Below, piece by piece: positions 52,519 to 63,069 of a stretch of 64,000 bases of DNA (within the stretch, counting starts at the first letter, position 1; every line of letters starts with the position of its first letter). This DNA comes from Hyposmocoma kahamanoa (lineage: Eukaryota; Arthropoda; Insecta; Lepidoptera; Cosmopterigidae). The notes under the pieces are model-generated. The model was given only the letters and a program-made list of their open reading frames with translations, was not told the origin of the DNA and ran no database searches. Where the stretch lies: contig NW_020653726.1 in NCBI RefSeq assembly GCF_003589595.1, positions 17,935,320 to 17,999,319 of the forward strand. Reading direction: 5' to 3'. The translations under genes and the position numbers were made by a program.

Positions 52519-52804
52519 CATTGACTTACAAATAAATGGACGACGGGTCTAATACAAAAACCACGAAAAAAATGTCCCAAGTCAACCTATTTAAACGTAG
52601 AGACATGTAAAGGAATATGAAAAAGCTAAAACGTTGAATTTAAATTGTAATGTTATCGCAGTACTGTCTAATTTTGCTTGCTTCGCTGTCAGTCGAACAA
52701 ACGAAGACTAAAGCGTGAATGACGCTCTGTATACGATTTTAACGCCCTATAAGTTCGGACACTTTTTAGCGCGGACCCGACGTGCATATAATTATAAGTC
52801 AATG
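52519..52804. mobile_element. hAT-type MITE, copy 2 (inverted), with perfect 8-bp duplication
   Basis: 286 bp flanked by TTCGATAG at 52511-52518 and 52805-52812. Ends CATTGACTTACAAATAAATG and complement of ATTATAAGTCAATG. The interior is colinear with the complement of copy 1 (CCACGAAAAAAATGTCCCAA, CGCAGTACTGTCTAATTTTG, CACTTTTTAGCGCGGACCCG). Length within 1 bp of copy 1. Confidence 0.9.
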
Positions 52805-52812
52805 TTCGATAG

Positions 52813-53635
52813 TTACATGTTGAGCTTCAAAATTAAGACAAATGAGCAAACGCAAGCAAATTCGTAAAATTCTTCTGGCATTCGCCGGCCGCAGCCGCGA
52901 CACGCTTGCTTCCCTCGCTCGTCTCGTGTTGCTTTTTCATACACTAACCTAACCTACTGAATGGAGGGCGCAACCAAGACTTGACCTATATGAAAAAAGA
53001 GGATCAAAATATTATTTTTGACTATCAAATATTAATTTAGTATGCTTACAAGTAATGATACAACTAACATAAAAAAAATTTCGCTTATTTAAAAAAGTGC
53101 TCATTTATAATAGATCTTTATAGAATAGAGAATTATATCTTCAAGGATCAAGTAATATTATTCCAAATATATGTATGCATAAATGTTAAGTACATAGATT
53201 TTAAAACTTTAAATCTACTACAACTTAAAAAAACGTGACTTGATTTTGTTTAGCTAAAAAAATATTATTACATTAACTACATTCGCAACAGACGTCATAT
53301 TTATATTTAGTACGCTCAAGTGTTTCACTGTCAGCCAGCACGCGCTTGTTTATAGACGATAATGACAAATCATTTGCGCTTCTCCACATTAACGAAGGCT
53401 ACCTGTCACTTCCAGTAACTGTCAATTCTATGGACATATTTATGTCATATTGGGCGTTGCCCACATGTAGTTTCACACAGTTACTAGTGGCCGTCCAATC
53501 GAAGTTCGCTTTTACATTTCAATTTGTTAAAAGCTTGGGCTTACTATTGACAAAGTAACCCACGTATTTTATTTTGTTATGTATATAATTTTGAGTATGA
53601 TACATTTCTGAATAACACAAATCTTTTTAAGTAGC
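52813..53635. other. Unassigned stretch
   Basis: 52870-52960 is GC-rich (GCCGGCCGCAGCCGCGACAC) and followed by ACTAACCTAACCTACTG. 53346-53558 is a 70-codon ORF with no domain. Confidence 0.25.
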
Positions 53636-53965
53636 AGTAGAGCTACCTTGCCTATTTCTGCCGACAAGCAGTAATGTGAGCATTACTGCGTTTTGATTTA
53701 GAACGGTGAGGGTGCTAGTGAAATTACAGACACGTGGGACTAGTGAACTTACGTCTCAGGGTGACCGGAGCAGAGGCAGTGCCCCTCAGATCTTTATGAT
53801 TTAAAGCGTCTGCTTTACAGTCACAGTGTTATAGTCTTATAACACTGTGACTGTCATGGACAGGCGTGCAACGACACGACGACTCTTGGTGATTAACGAA
53901 CCACCAGATGCATGGACTAGTCATGCATCTGGTGGTTCCCATCCCATCACTTGGGAATTTAATAA
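53636..53965 (-). mobile_element. Family A repeat with two hairpin insertions
   Basis: AGTAGCAGTAGAGCTACCTT, GCCGACAAGCAGTAATGTGA, GTGCTAGTGAAATTACAGAC, CTTACGTCTCAGGGTGACCG, GCCCCTCAGATCTTTATG, then GTCATGGACAGGCGTGCAAC and ACCACCAGATGCATGGAC. Two inverted duplications (53817-53854 and 53899-53937) lengthen the copy relative to consensus. Confidence 0.85.
53817..53937. repeat. Two perfect hairpins inside one family A copy
   Basis: Hairpin 1: ACAGTCACAGTGTTATA / TATAACACTGTGACTGT, loop GTCT (53834-53837). Hairpin 2: AACCACCAGATGCATG / CATGCATCTGGTGGTT, loop GACTAGT (53915-53921). In hairpin 2 the left arm is normal repeat sequence and the right arm is its inverted extra copy. Confidence 0.9.
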
Positions 53966-53974
53966 TCTCAGTAC

Positions 53975-54420
53975 AGAGTACTAAAAAAACCGACCTCAAA
54001 AGTACGTGGAATTACGCCTATTTGCTAAGTTATATTGAAATATCCCCTAGTTCGCCACTATACAGGACTTAGCACTGGAGATAATAAAAATCGGTTTTCA
54101 CTACTCAAAGTATATTGAGAGAAAAAAGCCTTGAATTGGAGAAATAGCAAAATCAACCATTAAAGTAATTGCTCGTAAATTAATGTTAGGCGCTATTTAT
54201 AAAAATGAATTTTCATGCGTGAATAGTCACCCTTAGAGGTGAATGGTTTTCTTCAAAATGAAATGGGACCACTATGGAAGTACCCCCTTTCCAAGAAAAA
54301 AGAATCATGAAAATCGGTTCACAAATACCGGAGTTATCGCGTAACATACATACAAAAAAAAAACAAAGAACATACAGTCGGATTGAGAACTTTCTCCTTT
54401 TTTTAAGTCGGTTAAAAAAT
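53975..54420 (-). mobile_element. Family E element interrupted by ~160 bp
   Basis: Left: ACAGAGTACTAAAAAAACCG, ACCTCAAAAGTACGTGG to about 54060. Right: from CACCCTTAGAGGTGAATGGT (54229) to TTTTTTTAAGTCGGTTAAAA (54418). The intervening 54068-54228 is unrelated AT-rich sequence. Confidence 0.75.
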
Positions 54421-54829
54421 TCTATGCGTCCGTCAAAACGACGTGACAATAACAAAAATATTAATCAGCGGACTAATATACGTAATCATCATCATAAATA
54501 TAATCATCATAATATACGTAACCAAGTAACTTCGATCTTATCTGTTTATAATCTTAGCATGTCAAATTAATTATTCTGAATTTTTAACTAACTAAACAAT
54601 CTGGTAGACAAAATACAATAATATTACATGGGGGTTCACACATGGATCTAAAAGGTGGACCAATAATTTAAATACGGCAATAGTATTAATTTTTAAGGAA
54701 TTTCTGAGTGTTCGATCTTTGTATTAATAATTATAACGGTAATAGTAATTTCAGGTAATAATAATTGCAAAATATATCTAGACATCAAAACAATATATCA
54801 TTTGAAGAAAGTCAAACTGTGCTATATGA
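54421..54829. other. Unassigned stretch with family C scrap
   Basis: 54703-54740 is a plus-strand scrap of family C (CTGAGTGTTCGATCTTTGTA, TTAATAATTATAACGG). A CATCATCATAAATATAATCA simple run lies near 54490. Confidence 0.3.
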
Positions 54830-55195
54830 TCAACGACTTTTTAGCCGTAGCGCCATCTATGAGAAATGTAGGAAAGTATTTCGTCAACCAGTTACGTAAC
54901 TTTACAGCTACCAGGCCTGGCTAGAGATGTCGCTATTAACTGTAATTAAATTTGTAATGAATTGATATTCAATATTATTTGTGAAATTACTCCTCAAGTT
55001 TGTTATAATTATTAATACGAAGATCGAACACTTAGAAAGAATTGCTTCGATCCGATCTGACTCGAACAGACGTCTTTTAGCAAACCGTGCCAGACGCTCT
55101 GTCAACTAAGCCACAGATCGAACCAGTGGACCTCACGAATTTTTCTATTTGCTTGTTGTTGGATCTTTCTAGACTTTTTAGCCGTAGTACTGTGT
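54830..55195 (-). mobile_element. tRNA-like family C element with direct terminal repeats
   Basis: Minus-strand reading: TACGGCTAAAAAGTCTAG, ACAACAAGCAAATAGAAAAA, GTGGCTTAGTTGACAGAGCG, decayed B box, TAAGTGTTCGATCTTCGTAT, AATATTGAATATCAATTCAT, CATCTCTAGCCAGGCCTGGT, ATGGCGCTACGGCTAAAAAG, TCGTTGATCA. The unit ends with the same word it starts with, so the full family C unit is about 330 bp with ~20-bp direct terminal repeats. Confidence 0.75.
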
Positions 55196-55893
55196 TGTAT
55201 GATGTTATTATCACTGTCTACAAAGAACGAAAAAATATGAACAAAATTGTTATGAAAGAAATTAACATCATGCCAGCACCGATGCTCAACCGAACATTTA
55301 TTTTCTCAGTTTTAAATACAATAATTCAAATATATATTAATAATATACAAGTCATTAGCGTAAAACGCTCTGGTTATTGTAGTCAAACCGCAACGACATC
55401 GGCTTTAATGGCACTGCGTTGTTTGTGTCTTTTAATGGATACTCTCATAAAAGCGTTTTAGTGTATAGTTTTATTTTAATAGGTCAAAACATTATCGTTT
55501 ATATTTTATAGGCTGTGTGACCATCCTTGTGGATGCATGCGACAGACAGAACACGTGGACAAGCGACCGTAGCAAACAAAAAAAGTGAATAAATTTATAT
55601 TTTGCAAAACTTATGCGATTCTCTTTGGTAAAGTACCAGTGACTTATGGACACTGCATAAAATAGTTAATGGTGGGCTTGGTGTCTCGTTCAGTTCACCG
55701 ACTTCAATTATTTGCTAACCAAGCTTTCGTAGTAATAATGTTTCTGCACATAGTCCAACTTACCGAATGTGTAGAACATTATGATATTTGCAGTAACCAT
55801 TACATTCCCGCATTCAAAATGTCCGTCATTAAACAGCTCATCTGACCTATTTTAACACCTTCTATTTTGAAATTCGTCTATGTTGTTATTATT
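55196..55893. other. Unassigned stretch
   Basis: The 124-codon ORF 55087-55461 starts in family C and has no domain. No repeat partner. Confidence 0.2.
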
Positions 55894-56140
55894 GTTTTTA
55901 ACCGACTTATAAAAAAGAGGAGGTTCTCAATTCGACTGTGTGTTTTTTGTATGTATGTTACGCGATAATTCATTACATTACGTGGTAATTTGTAAACCGA
56001 TTTTGATGATTCTTTTTTTGTTGGAAAGATGGTACCTCAGATGTAGTCCCATTCAAATTTGAAGAGAATATTCCACCCTTAGGGGTGGCAAACTAGGGGA
56101 TGAATGACTTTTGAGGTCGGTTTTTTTTATTATTTTGTAC
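55894..56140 (+). mobile_element. Family E element
   Basis: TAACCGACTTATAAAAAAGA, GGAGGTTCTCAATTCGACTG, TTGATGATTCTTTTTTTGTT, TTAGGGGTGGCAAACTAGGG, TTTTGAGGTCGGTTTTTTTT. Internal deletion, as in the 34.77-kb copy. Confidence 0.8.
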
Positions 56141-57030
56141 TGTTTTTGTTCATAAGATGGCACAGTTATAATTGCAATGCAGATTGGATAATAATGTTTC
56201 TTTTTTAAATAATATTGTTTGAAAATAAAGCTGTAATCTGTTTTTTGTAATTTGTACTATTACAATAGAAATAAATATTTAAATAAAATAAATTCAAAAT
56301 ATGATATTTAAATAAACTTTAGTAACTATAGTGAAAAAAAATGTGATATTAATATTAGACATAACTGGTTAATGATTTTTACCGTCTCAGTCAGTCGTGA
56401 CCGTGAAACTTGTAACAGTTGGTTTACTCCCGTTTTTTCGTCCGAAAAAATTACTGTGAAATATGTAATACTCCACCAAATTGAAAGAAGTATTATGCGA
56501 AAGAAGCGTCATACTTGATATTGTCTTTGGATTTGGTTTGATTACTTATGTGACACTAATTCTTTCAGACGGATCAGGACGAAGAATGGAAGTAGACCGC
56601 CTGCCTCGAAACGTTGTCGTCTAAACAGTGCATACCTAGTATGTGATTTCTAAGTAATTTTTCAGGTCGAAGATAAAAATGTGGTACAAAATGTAGTAAA
56701 CCCTGTAATGTTTATAGTTAGTATTTTAATTAGTTAAATTATACCTATATTCCTGTAATAACACTGTATAAGGAGTATCAGTGTGGCATTGATCTAAATT
56801 GTACTTCCGTTTCTATGATAAAGAAAGTGATGTGATAAGTTTATAGTTAAGTTTACAATGATTGTACTTATGTATCATTATGCCTAACCAAATATTATTG
56901 TATTTCGTTTAGTACATGATGTGCCCACCTATAAGTAAAGGGACACTTAGTTTAAAACCATAGTGTCTGTATACCTGCACATTTATAGTGTACCTACTCA
57001 TTGTTGTTAGAGCCTGATTAAATAAATAAA
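56141..57030. other. Unassigned stretch; family L scrap and weak terminal-exon candidate
   Basis: 56340-56420 matches family L (TTAGACATAACTGGTTAATG, ACCGTCTCAGTCAGTCGTGA). 56500-56540 matches family D reversed. ACTAATTCTTTCAG (AG 56567-56568) is a good acceptor. The following frames read TDQDEEWK-stop or RIRTKNGSRPPASKR onward. AATAAATAAATAATA near 57020 could be a polyadenylation region or a LINE tail. Confidence 0.25.
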
Positions 57031-57520
57031 TAATAATATATTTATTTATTTTATTCTTAAAGAACTTGTATCACAATGTAATAGAAACTATATTAAATAA
57101 TGAAAAGCAAAAACAGTTCCCTACGTATAAAAATACAATAGCAAAATACATTGACAACACTAAATAACTAAACAATGTTGTACACACACACATGACACAT
57201 TATAGAAGCAATGTAATATTACGTAAATTAGATTACTTTAGTAATAAAAAAATTAATTAGATAATACCTTCTTAACGTACGCACCGCTTGTGTTACACGA
57301 ACAAAATCGTAATATTGCACGCCATATAAAGGAATCCCGTTTGTAATTTTGTACAGCGACAGGTAAATTAATTAGTGACTCGTTACGTAAATGCTTAGCT
57401 GGAATCCTTAAATGAATCTCAGATAGAATCTCGGGGCAATCGACGATATTGGTGGTAATTTTAATGAGATAGTTTACGTCTGCTATTTTACGTTGCAATT
57501 CAAGGGGAAGGTTTTTTGCA
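57031..57520 (-). pseudogene. LINE C-terminus with 3' UTR
   Basis: Minus-strand frame 57498-57253 reads RKIADVNYLIKITTNIVDC, PEILSEIHLRIPAKHLRNES and INLPVAVQNYKRDSFIWRAI. The DxxxLxKxxxxxxDCPExLxxIxxxxPxxxxR...F.....N...S pattern is a Jockey/CR1-like ORF2 end. The 3' UTR continues to the TATTTATTTATTTTATTC tail at about 57037, which abuts a plus-strand AATAAATAAATAA. Confidence 0.65.
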
Positions 57521-58604
57521 GATGTCTAAATAGTTTGACGAGTGGTAAGGCTGATTAATTTTAAAACATAAGTAACGAATAAATTTTTGCTCAAATCTCT
57601 GAATACTTTCAACACATATTTAAGCAAGAACTTCATAAGTTTTTCTGTAAAAACGAACTATGTGAAAACGCGTATGCGAGATTTACACCGGGCAACAATT
57701 GTTTTGTTTCCAATGTGTAAGAATCGCGGAAACCTGAGAACTCGGTATGCGGTACGGTATGTAAAAAAATATTCTTCTATTTACTACCATTTTTTTTGTG
57801 TAATCACTCCATTAATTTGTTATGATTATTAATTCAAAAAACGAACATTGAAAAATTCCTTCGATGTGACAGGACTATTTTTTGTTAACTTTTTTCACTT
57901 AACTTTTTATTGAACTGTGTCGTTTAGCCATTTTAGCTTTTATTCTATTCTGTTACAGTAAAGGAAGCTTATGAAACTTGTACATCTAAAATCGAACAAA
58001 CATCTCATTTACGAGAGCAAACAATGAGAATCAAAAATGTTTTAGATGTGTCACGATTAGTTTGCGAACGAAAGTCCTCGAGAAGTTTTAATGCTGTTAT
58101 AAAGGGGCTGCCTCTTAATTGGCAAAAGTTTTCCAGCGCCGGAGAACTAGAACTGAACGGACGGACCGGTGAACGGATGAACGAGTGAATGATCACAGAA
58201 ACGTCACAAAGGTGTAATTACTCAAAAATTCTTCAGGGAATTCTATTTTGTAATTACGGTTTTACCAAGTTAGCTGTGTATTAATTCTAGTATAATCAAC
58301 TATGATTGTGTATTGACAATTTTATGTTTATTTTGCTAAATAACACCGCTAGCTTTTTTTTGGACCCACGACCATACTGCACCGTAGCGTTGCTCCTACC
58401 AACTAAGCTACAGGTCAAGTTATTGAGTTTTCGAAATTCTCCCATGCGTTTTTGTTATAGATATCGGGGTACAGGGTATCGCCATTCTGCGCCGCTAGTG
58501 ACATCTAGTGAGATTTTAGAACCTTCTTCACCGCAGTCGGCACCTTTTTTGTTCTATTTTTTTGTCATAACGGTACTTTGTCAGCAAAATTTTGTCAGTT
58601 CGTT
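57521..58604. other. Mostly unassigned stretch
   Basis: 57785-57870 is a minus-strand family C scrap (GTAATCACTCCATTAATTTG, GATTATTAATTCAAAAAACG). The 58350-58440 minus strand reads CCTGTAGCTTAGTTGGTAGG, an A-box/D-arm-like sequence with no B box. No coding call; the 143-codon ORF 58306-58737 runs through both tRNA-like sequences and family A. Confidence 0.25.
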
Positions 58605-58608
58605 GTCC

Positions 58609-58682
58609 TTTGACTTGGTAATCCAGTGGGAGAACGGTTCATTCTCAATTGACAGGCAGACGGTTCGAATCCGTCTATCGGC
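58609..58682 (+). pseudogene. tRNA-Glu(CTC)-like sequence
   Basis: A D-arm-like TCCAGTGGGAGAACGG, an anticodon arm GTTCA-TTCTCAA-TTGAC whose 7-nt loop would present CTC (58642-58644), a perfect T stem-loop GACGG-TTCGAAT-CCGTC (58659-58675), a 3' acceptor-like TATCGGC and a T-run (GCTTTTTTAA) as Pol III terminator. The 5' acceptor strand that should pair with TATCGGC (GCCGATA) is absent (TTGACTT-type sequence instead), and one anticodon-stem pair is mismatched, so it is not a functional tRNA gene. It may be a tRNA pseudogene or the head of a SINE. Confidence 0.4.
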
Positions 58683-58687
58683 TTTTT

Positions 58688-58930
58688 TAAAATACCAAGT
58701 GACGATTAAGCAGGTGCAGTGTCACAAAGAGCTTTAAATCGTAAAGATCTGGGAGGCTGCCACAGCTCCCGTCACCCTTAGACATAAGTTGACAAGTCCC
58801 ATATGTTTGTAATTTTACCTTTCAAAACTGGAACACTGTAATTCGAGCATTACTGCTTGGCGGCAGAAATGGGTAAGATGGTAATACTTTCTAGGATTCA
58901 CAAGGCTCTACTGCTACTAATCTTCTGGCT
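58688..58930 (+). mobile_element. Family A repeat
   Basis: AAATACCAAGTGACGATTAA, GCAGTGTCACAAAGAGCTTT, AAATCGTAAAGATCTGGGAG, TAGACATAAGTTGACAAGTC, TACTGCTTGGCGGCAGAAAT, GCTCTACTGCTACTAA. The CTGGTGG...CCATAACAG block is deleted. Confidence 0.85.
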
Positions 58931-59496
58931 AAGAAAGAAGGAAGAAGAAGAACGCACAAAACATGAGCACTACAATAAAAATGTTAAGCTGAGTGTGTGT
59001 ATAAGGAAATAAAATGTAAAACGGATAATTTGACGTAACAGTCACATCGACAGCTGTTAACGCTATTACGTTTTACGGGATGATAATTTTAACTACCGAG
59101 AGATCTGTGTCTACATGCGGTTATAGTATTGTGAGAGAGCGTTGATAATTTTAATGCTGGATAACTTTCTGTTTGGATAATTTTTACTCGTTTCTACGTA
59201 TCATGTTGTTAAATTAATTCATTCTATTATTGATATTCATCATCGTCATCAATCCACTCCATCCATTCATTCAGTTCATGATCCATGCTCTTAACGAATG
59301 CACAATTTTCTTTTCAGAAATGAAAGTGCACGCATTTTTGCAGTGCCACAAGATTAATTGAATTGACAGTGGAGGCCCGATCTGTAAAAACTATAGAAAT
59401 TAATCTAAATTATACGCCATTTCACTATTTCTGTTTTTTAATTTCTCAAATAAAAACGGTACAACTAGTCCTCTTTTTATATGTAAACGATGTCAT
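58931..59496. other. Unassigned stretch
   Basis: CATCATCGTCATCAATCCAC simple-like run near 59240. Nothing else. Confidence 0.2.
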
Positions 59497-59524
59497 TTGA
59501 TGAAAATTTCAAAAGTATTCATAT

Positions 59525-59708
59525 TGTCGCATGTTGTGAATTTGGGACTACACATTGATAGTACTTTAAGCTGGAAACCCCAGATTGACTGCAATAGTCA
59601 GAAGATTATTGGTACCTTAAGATCGTTCTACCAATTCAAACACTTTCTACCCATCTCAACAAAAATCCTCTTAGTAGAGGCCACGATTTTTCCTACCCTC
59701 GATTATGC
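59525..59708 (+). pseudogene. LINE RT thumb fragment, near-identical to 3.06-3.24 kb
   Basis: Frame reads VVNLGLHIDSTLSWKPQIDC, NSQKIIGTLRSFYQFKHFLP, ISTKILLVEATIFPTLDYA. About 170 bp with few differences from the minus-strand element at 3.06-3.24 kb. It ends abruptly at GATTATGCAACAAAAAAAAA, where family E begins. Confidence 0.85.
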
Positions 59709-59849
59709 AACAAAAAAAAAGAATCATCAAAATCGGCTTACAAATTATCGCGTACTCCATCCTTGTCCGAGTTATCGCATAACATATATACAAAAAAAAT
59801 ATATAGTCGAAATGAGAACTTCCTCCTTTTTTGAAGTCGGTTAAAAATT
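59709..59849 (-). mobile_element. Family E element, partial
   Basis: GAATCATCAAAATCGGCTTA, GAGTTATCGCATAACATATA, ATGAGAACTTCCTCCTTTTT, TGAAGTCGGTTAAAAA. Only the AACCGAC-end half, joined to the LINE fragment. Confidence 0.75.
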
Positions 59850-60214
59850 GAATAATTCCTAGAACAGTGTGAAAAGGAATACCAATTTTTATAATTATTT
59901 GAGGGATTTGTATAAATAACTCATCTGTGACATAAGAGCGATTTATTTTGTTGGTATATTGATGAATTTATTGTTTTTATATTATATTTTAAATGACTCA
60001 TTGCATGATTTATTAATTTTGACAAAATAAAAAAATCGTCGTAATTATTATCACTCACGGCTCAAATTCACCCTTTGCAGGGTATCTATATAAGCTTCCC
60101 GTAGTTTGTGGCTATCTGCCATGATCTTACGCTAGTCTCATTTATTCATGGCCACCGATTTGATACTCCAACGTGCTATACATTTCTTAAAAAAAAAAAA
60201 AACTTAAGCGAGCT
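59850..60214. other. Unassigned AT-rich stretch
   Basis: No supported feature. Confidence 0.2.
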
Positions 60215-60610
60215 TTCAAATTACACGCTTCCAGAAACGCTACAGTAGCGCCACTATGGCGCTGCAGTCGCGCCATTACTAATAATTTTAGTATTATTAG
60301 TAAAAATAATTATAGTGGCAGTAGAGATTCCTGTGAAAGAGTTCGTCCAATGCCCCTCAGATCTTTGCGGTTTAAAGCTCTGAGTTGCAATGCAACTGTT
60401 ATGGACAGGCGTGTTACTTAACACCAAAAACTAAGTTTCATACATTAAGAAGCATAGCTGCACTGTTATATACGTGCTACTTTTGCAGACTTAAATATTG
60501 ATGAAAATTAGAAATGACGCGACTGCCACGCCGCAGACGCGCCACTCCCACAAGTGTCTATTTGTTTGTCTACTTGTGTGTCTACAAGTGTCTAATTTAA
60601 AGGTGTCCTG
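60215..60610 (+). repeat. Family J repeat, copy 2, with family A fragment inside
   Basis: TTTCAAATTACACGCTTCCA, CTACAGTAGCGCCACTATGG, CGCTGCAGTCGCGCCATTAC, later TAGCTGCACTGTTATATACG, TTGATGAAAATTAGAAATGA and TACAAGTGTCTAATTTAAAG. It aligns with 23200-23400 except for the 60315-60425 family A block. GTGTCTA is locally amplified (60556-60597). Confidence 0.5.
60315..60425 (-). mobile_element. Family A repeat with large internal deletion
   Basis: GTGGCAGTAGAGATTCCTGT, GAAAGAGTTCGTCCA, then directly ATGCCCCTCAGATCTTTGCG, GTTTAAAGCTCTGAGTTGCA, ACTGTTATGGACAGGCGTGT. About 150 bp of the middle are missing. Confidence 0.75.
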
Positions 60611-61679
60611 ATTGTGCACATATATATGAACAACTTAACGTCTTTAGGCGGTTTCCCATGGGCCCTGATTATAGCGATGGAAAGAAACCTCGCAATGCTT
60701 GAATAAATGCGAAAAATGGGTGGGGCCGGTGCGCGGCGGGGTAACTATGCATTGGCTAATTATGACTATGAATTGGGCGGGGCCGGTGGGTGGATGTCGG
60801 TGGTCGTCTTTTGTGCGAGAAAATCTGTAAAATCAAATCGTGGGAGGCCACCTTTGCATATTATTTGGTTTTACTTAGCGTCGTTTCAAAACCGATTCTT
60901 GTCATCAAATTCCACATTTGATTATTTTAAAGCATTTCATTGTGTACACGCTGGTGCTCTGGTTAGGAAACTTAGCCATTATGGTGGAGAGGGTCGTAAC
61001 CTTAACCTTCTTAATCGTATTTGAGTGGTAGGGTTCAGAGGGTTGATAACAACGGTACGAGGTCATCAGGGTCAGCAGTTAGCATTACCGACTCTCAATG
61101 TTCAATCCTAGGTTAGATTTCAGTTTATTTTAATGATCGTGAAAGGTTTAGAACATGAGATTGTATAATTTGTTGATCAATAATAATGCAAACAATGATA
61201 TTTTTGAACAAGTAGCTTAACATAATAATCTGCTTATTGATGAAAAAATAAACAAATCGTGTCAAGTTTAGTCAATGTTACACCTTTTTGTGACCTTCAA
61301 GGTCACAAAAATATAAAATAAAAATTGAACCTTGTAGATATATATTTCTAAATACCAAATTGCAATGCCGACCGTAAATAACCAAGTTACACAAATAATA
61401 TAAAATAACTCAAATGTAGTCATCATATAAAAACTCGAGTAGCATTGACTAAGTGAATAGCTCATATAGTCATTCTATATACCTAACCGTAACTCACATA
61501 CTTACGTTATATGACTTGATACATTTCCGAGGACTTATGTGAATATTCTTAGAGACGTTTCATTCCTTTACTTTGATTTATTTACTTTATTACTTTACTT
61601 GTAAAAATACCGTAGCATTGCTACGGTGTCTACGCATATTTGCTACGGATTTTATGTAGTCGTAGCATACACATTTTAT
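60611..61679. other. Unassigned stretch
   Basis: 60715-60800 has TGGGTGGGGCCGGTGCG and TTGGGCGGGGCCGGTGGG 66 bp apart, bracketing AACTATGCATTGGCTAATTA. The 105-codon ORF 60707-61024 spans it (GGAGARRG, GGAGGW) but shows no domain. 61600-61680 has CCGTAGCATTGCTACGG, a short palindrome, and further CGTAGCA words. Confidence 0.25.
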
Positions 61680-62812
61680 TTCATAAAGTCCCGTACACCA
61701 TACGAAATGTTAATGAGCGAATACGTTTTTTATAACGCCGAATAAAACTCCGTGCCTTTCCGACGACCAGTCGTCACGTAATAAAAGCGGCACGCTACAA
61801 AATATGCTGAGTAAAATGAGCGTCACAGTGGGACAGAAAGACGTACACTTGCACTCATTAGCCCCCTAATTACGACCCCGAGCGAGCCAACCCGCCGGCG
61901 GAAATTCAAATTTAAATTTTCGTACGTTCCCCGCTCACAAATTGCGATTTTTCACCAATAAAAAAGGGCAATACCGATTCGAATTTTAAACGGTTATTGT
62001 TTCCTTTTTATGTTAATCACTCGTATTGGAAATTTTGAAACGGATATTCGCCAGGGTAGGCCGTTAAACTCCCATAGCCGTTGGCAAAGATTGAATCCGT
62101 TACGTTTTATTGCTGTTATTCTCTTTGTTCGGACCCGATTGCTTTTTGCCAAAGTCCGTAGGAAAGACAGCATAATAAAACATTGTCGTACCACCGTTTA
62201 CTTTCATCGTAGGCTCTTTTAATAAAAATTTAATAATCCCTCTCTTCCATGAAACACTTCATTAAGATACTCAAAGAGGCTCGGAAGCGATTATTAAGCC
62301 TGATAGCGTTTAGCGCGGCAACATCATATTATATTAAATATTTTTTGTACTGGCGAGCTCATCTTTGACCGCGGGGGAGCCACCCTCCCCTACTTCTCTT
62401 AATTATCACCCCTCCTGTCATCGTACCGGTTGAAATCGCGTATTTTTAATTTTCCTCAGAACGCTAGCCGGAAATTCGGGGCATTCATAAGAATTAGACC
62501 CGGCGCGATGAAAGGAAAAGAGGCTGTTACTTCTTATTAGAGTCGACACTAATAACCGCATTTACGATTCAAACATGTTCTTCCCGAACAAATTAGAAGA
62601 CAAAAAGTAGCGAGAGGACGAAGGGAATTGAGGATGACTCGGAATAAAGCCGGGACTCGCGTGTCGTTTGAAAGGAGTTAGGCGCCGCGCATAGGCGCGT
62701 ATCGGGGCGTGAACGCCGAGTGGATCCCAGCAAAACCAGGAACATTAAAATGTTCCGCGCGCTCGCCCGCTTCGCCATGCGTGATCCAGCCCACCGGACC
62801 ATATTTTTAAAA
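61680..62812. promoter_or_regulatory. Repeat-free, CpG-richer segment, possible regulatory DNA
   Basis: No match to any family here over 1.1 kb, lower AT than surroundings. It holds homeodomain-like cores (CCCCCTAATTACGACC at 61865; GTTAATGAGCG), a CGTAATAAAAGCGG (Abd-B/caudal-like TTTATTACG on the minus strand), GCGGAAATTCAAATTTAAATTT, and a perfect palindrome GGAACATTAAAATGTTCC (62739-62756). The ORFs on both strands are arginine-rich and domain-free. Enhancer, promoter or 5' exon are all possible; the call rests on composition and absence of repeats only. Confidence 0.3.
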
Positions 62813-63069
62813 TGAGTTTTGTTTACAAAACGACATGTCTCTATTTTTTATTCTATACATCCTGGCTCCAGGAATTCTGCACAATTATTAAATGTGGACG
62901 CAGTTTCGCAAGTCAGAAAAGGGTGTCAAAAATAATGAGATGAAATGTTTTAACAGAAATTTACTTTTACAATTTCATTGTGCGTTTTAAAAATGTGTTT
63001 ATTTTTTTGGAAAATGGGTAAATTATTTGTCAAAAGAGAATTCAGAAAACTTTATTGTTATTACGACAT

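Noticed and set aside
55087..55461. 124-codon plus-strand ORF
   Set aside because: Begins in a family C element and has no recognisable domain.
58306..58737. 143-codon plus-strand ORF
   Set aside because: Runs through tRNA-like sequences and into a family A repeat.
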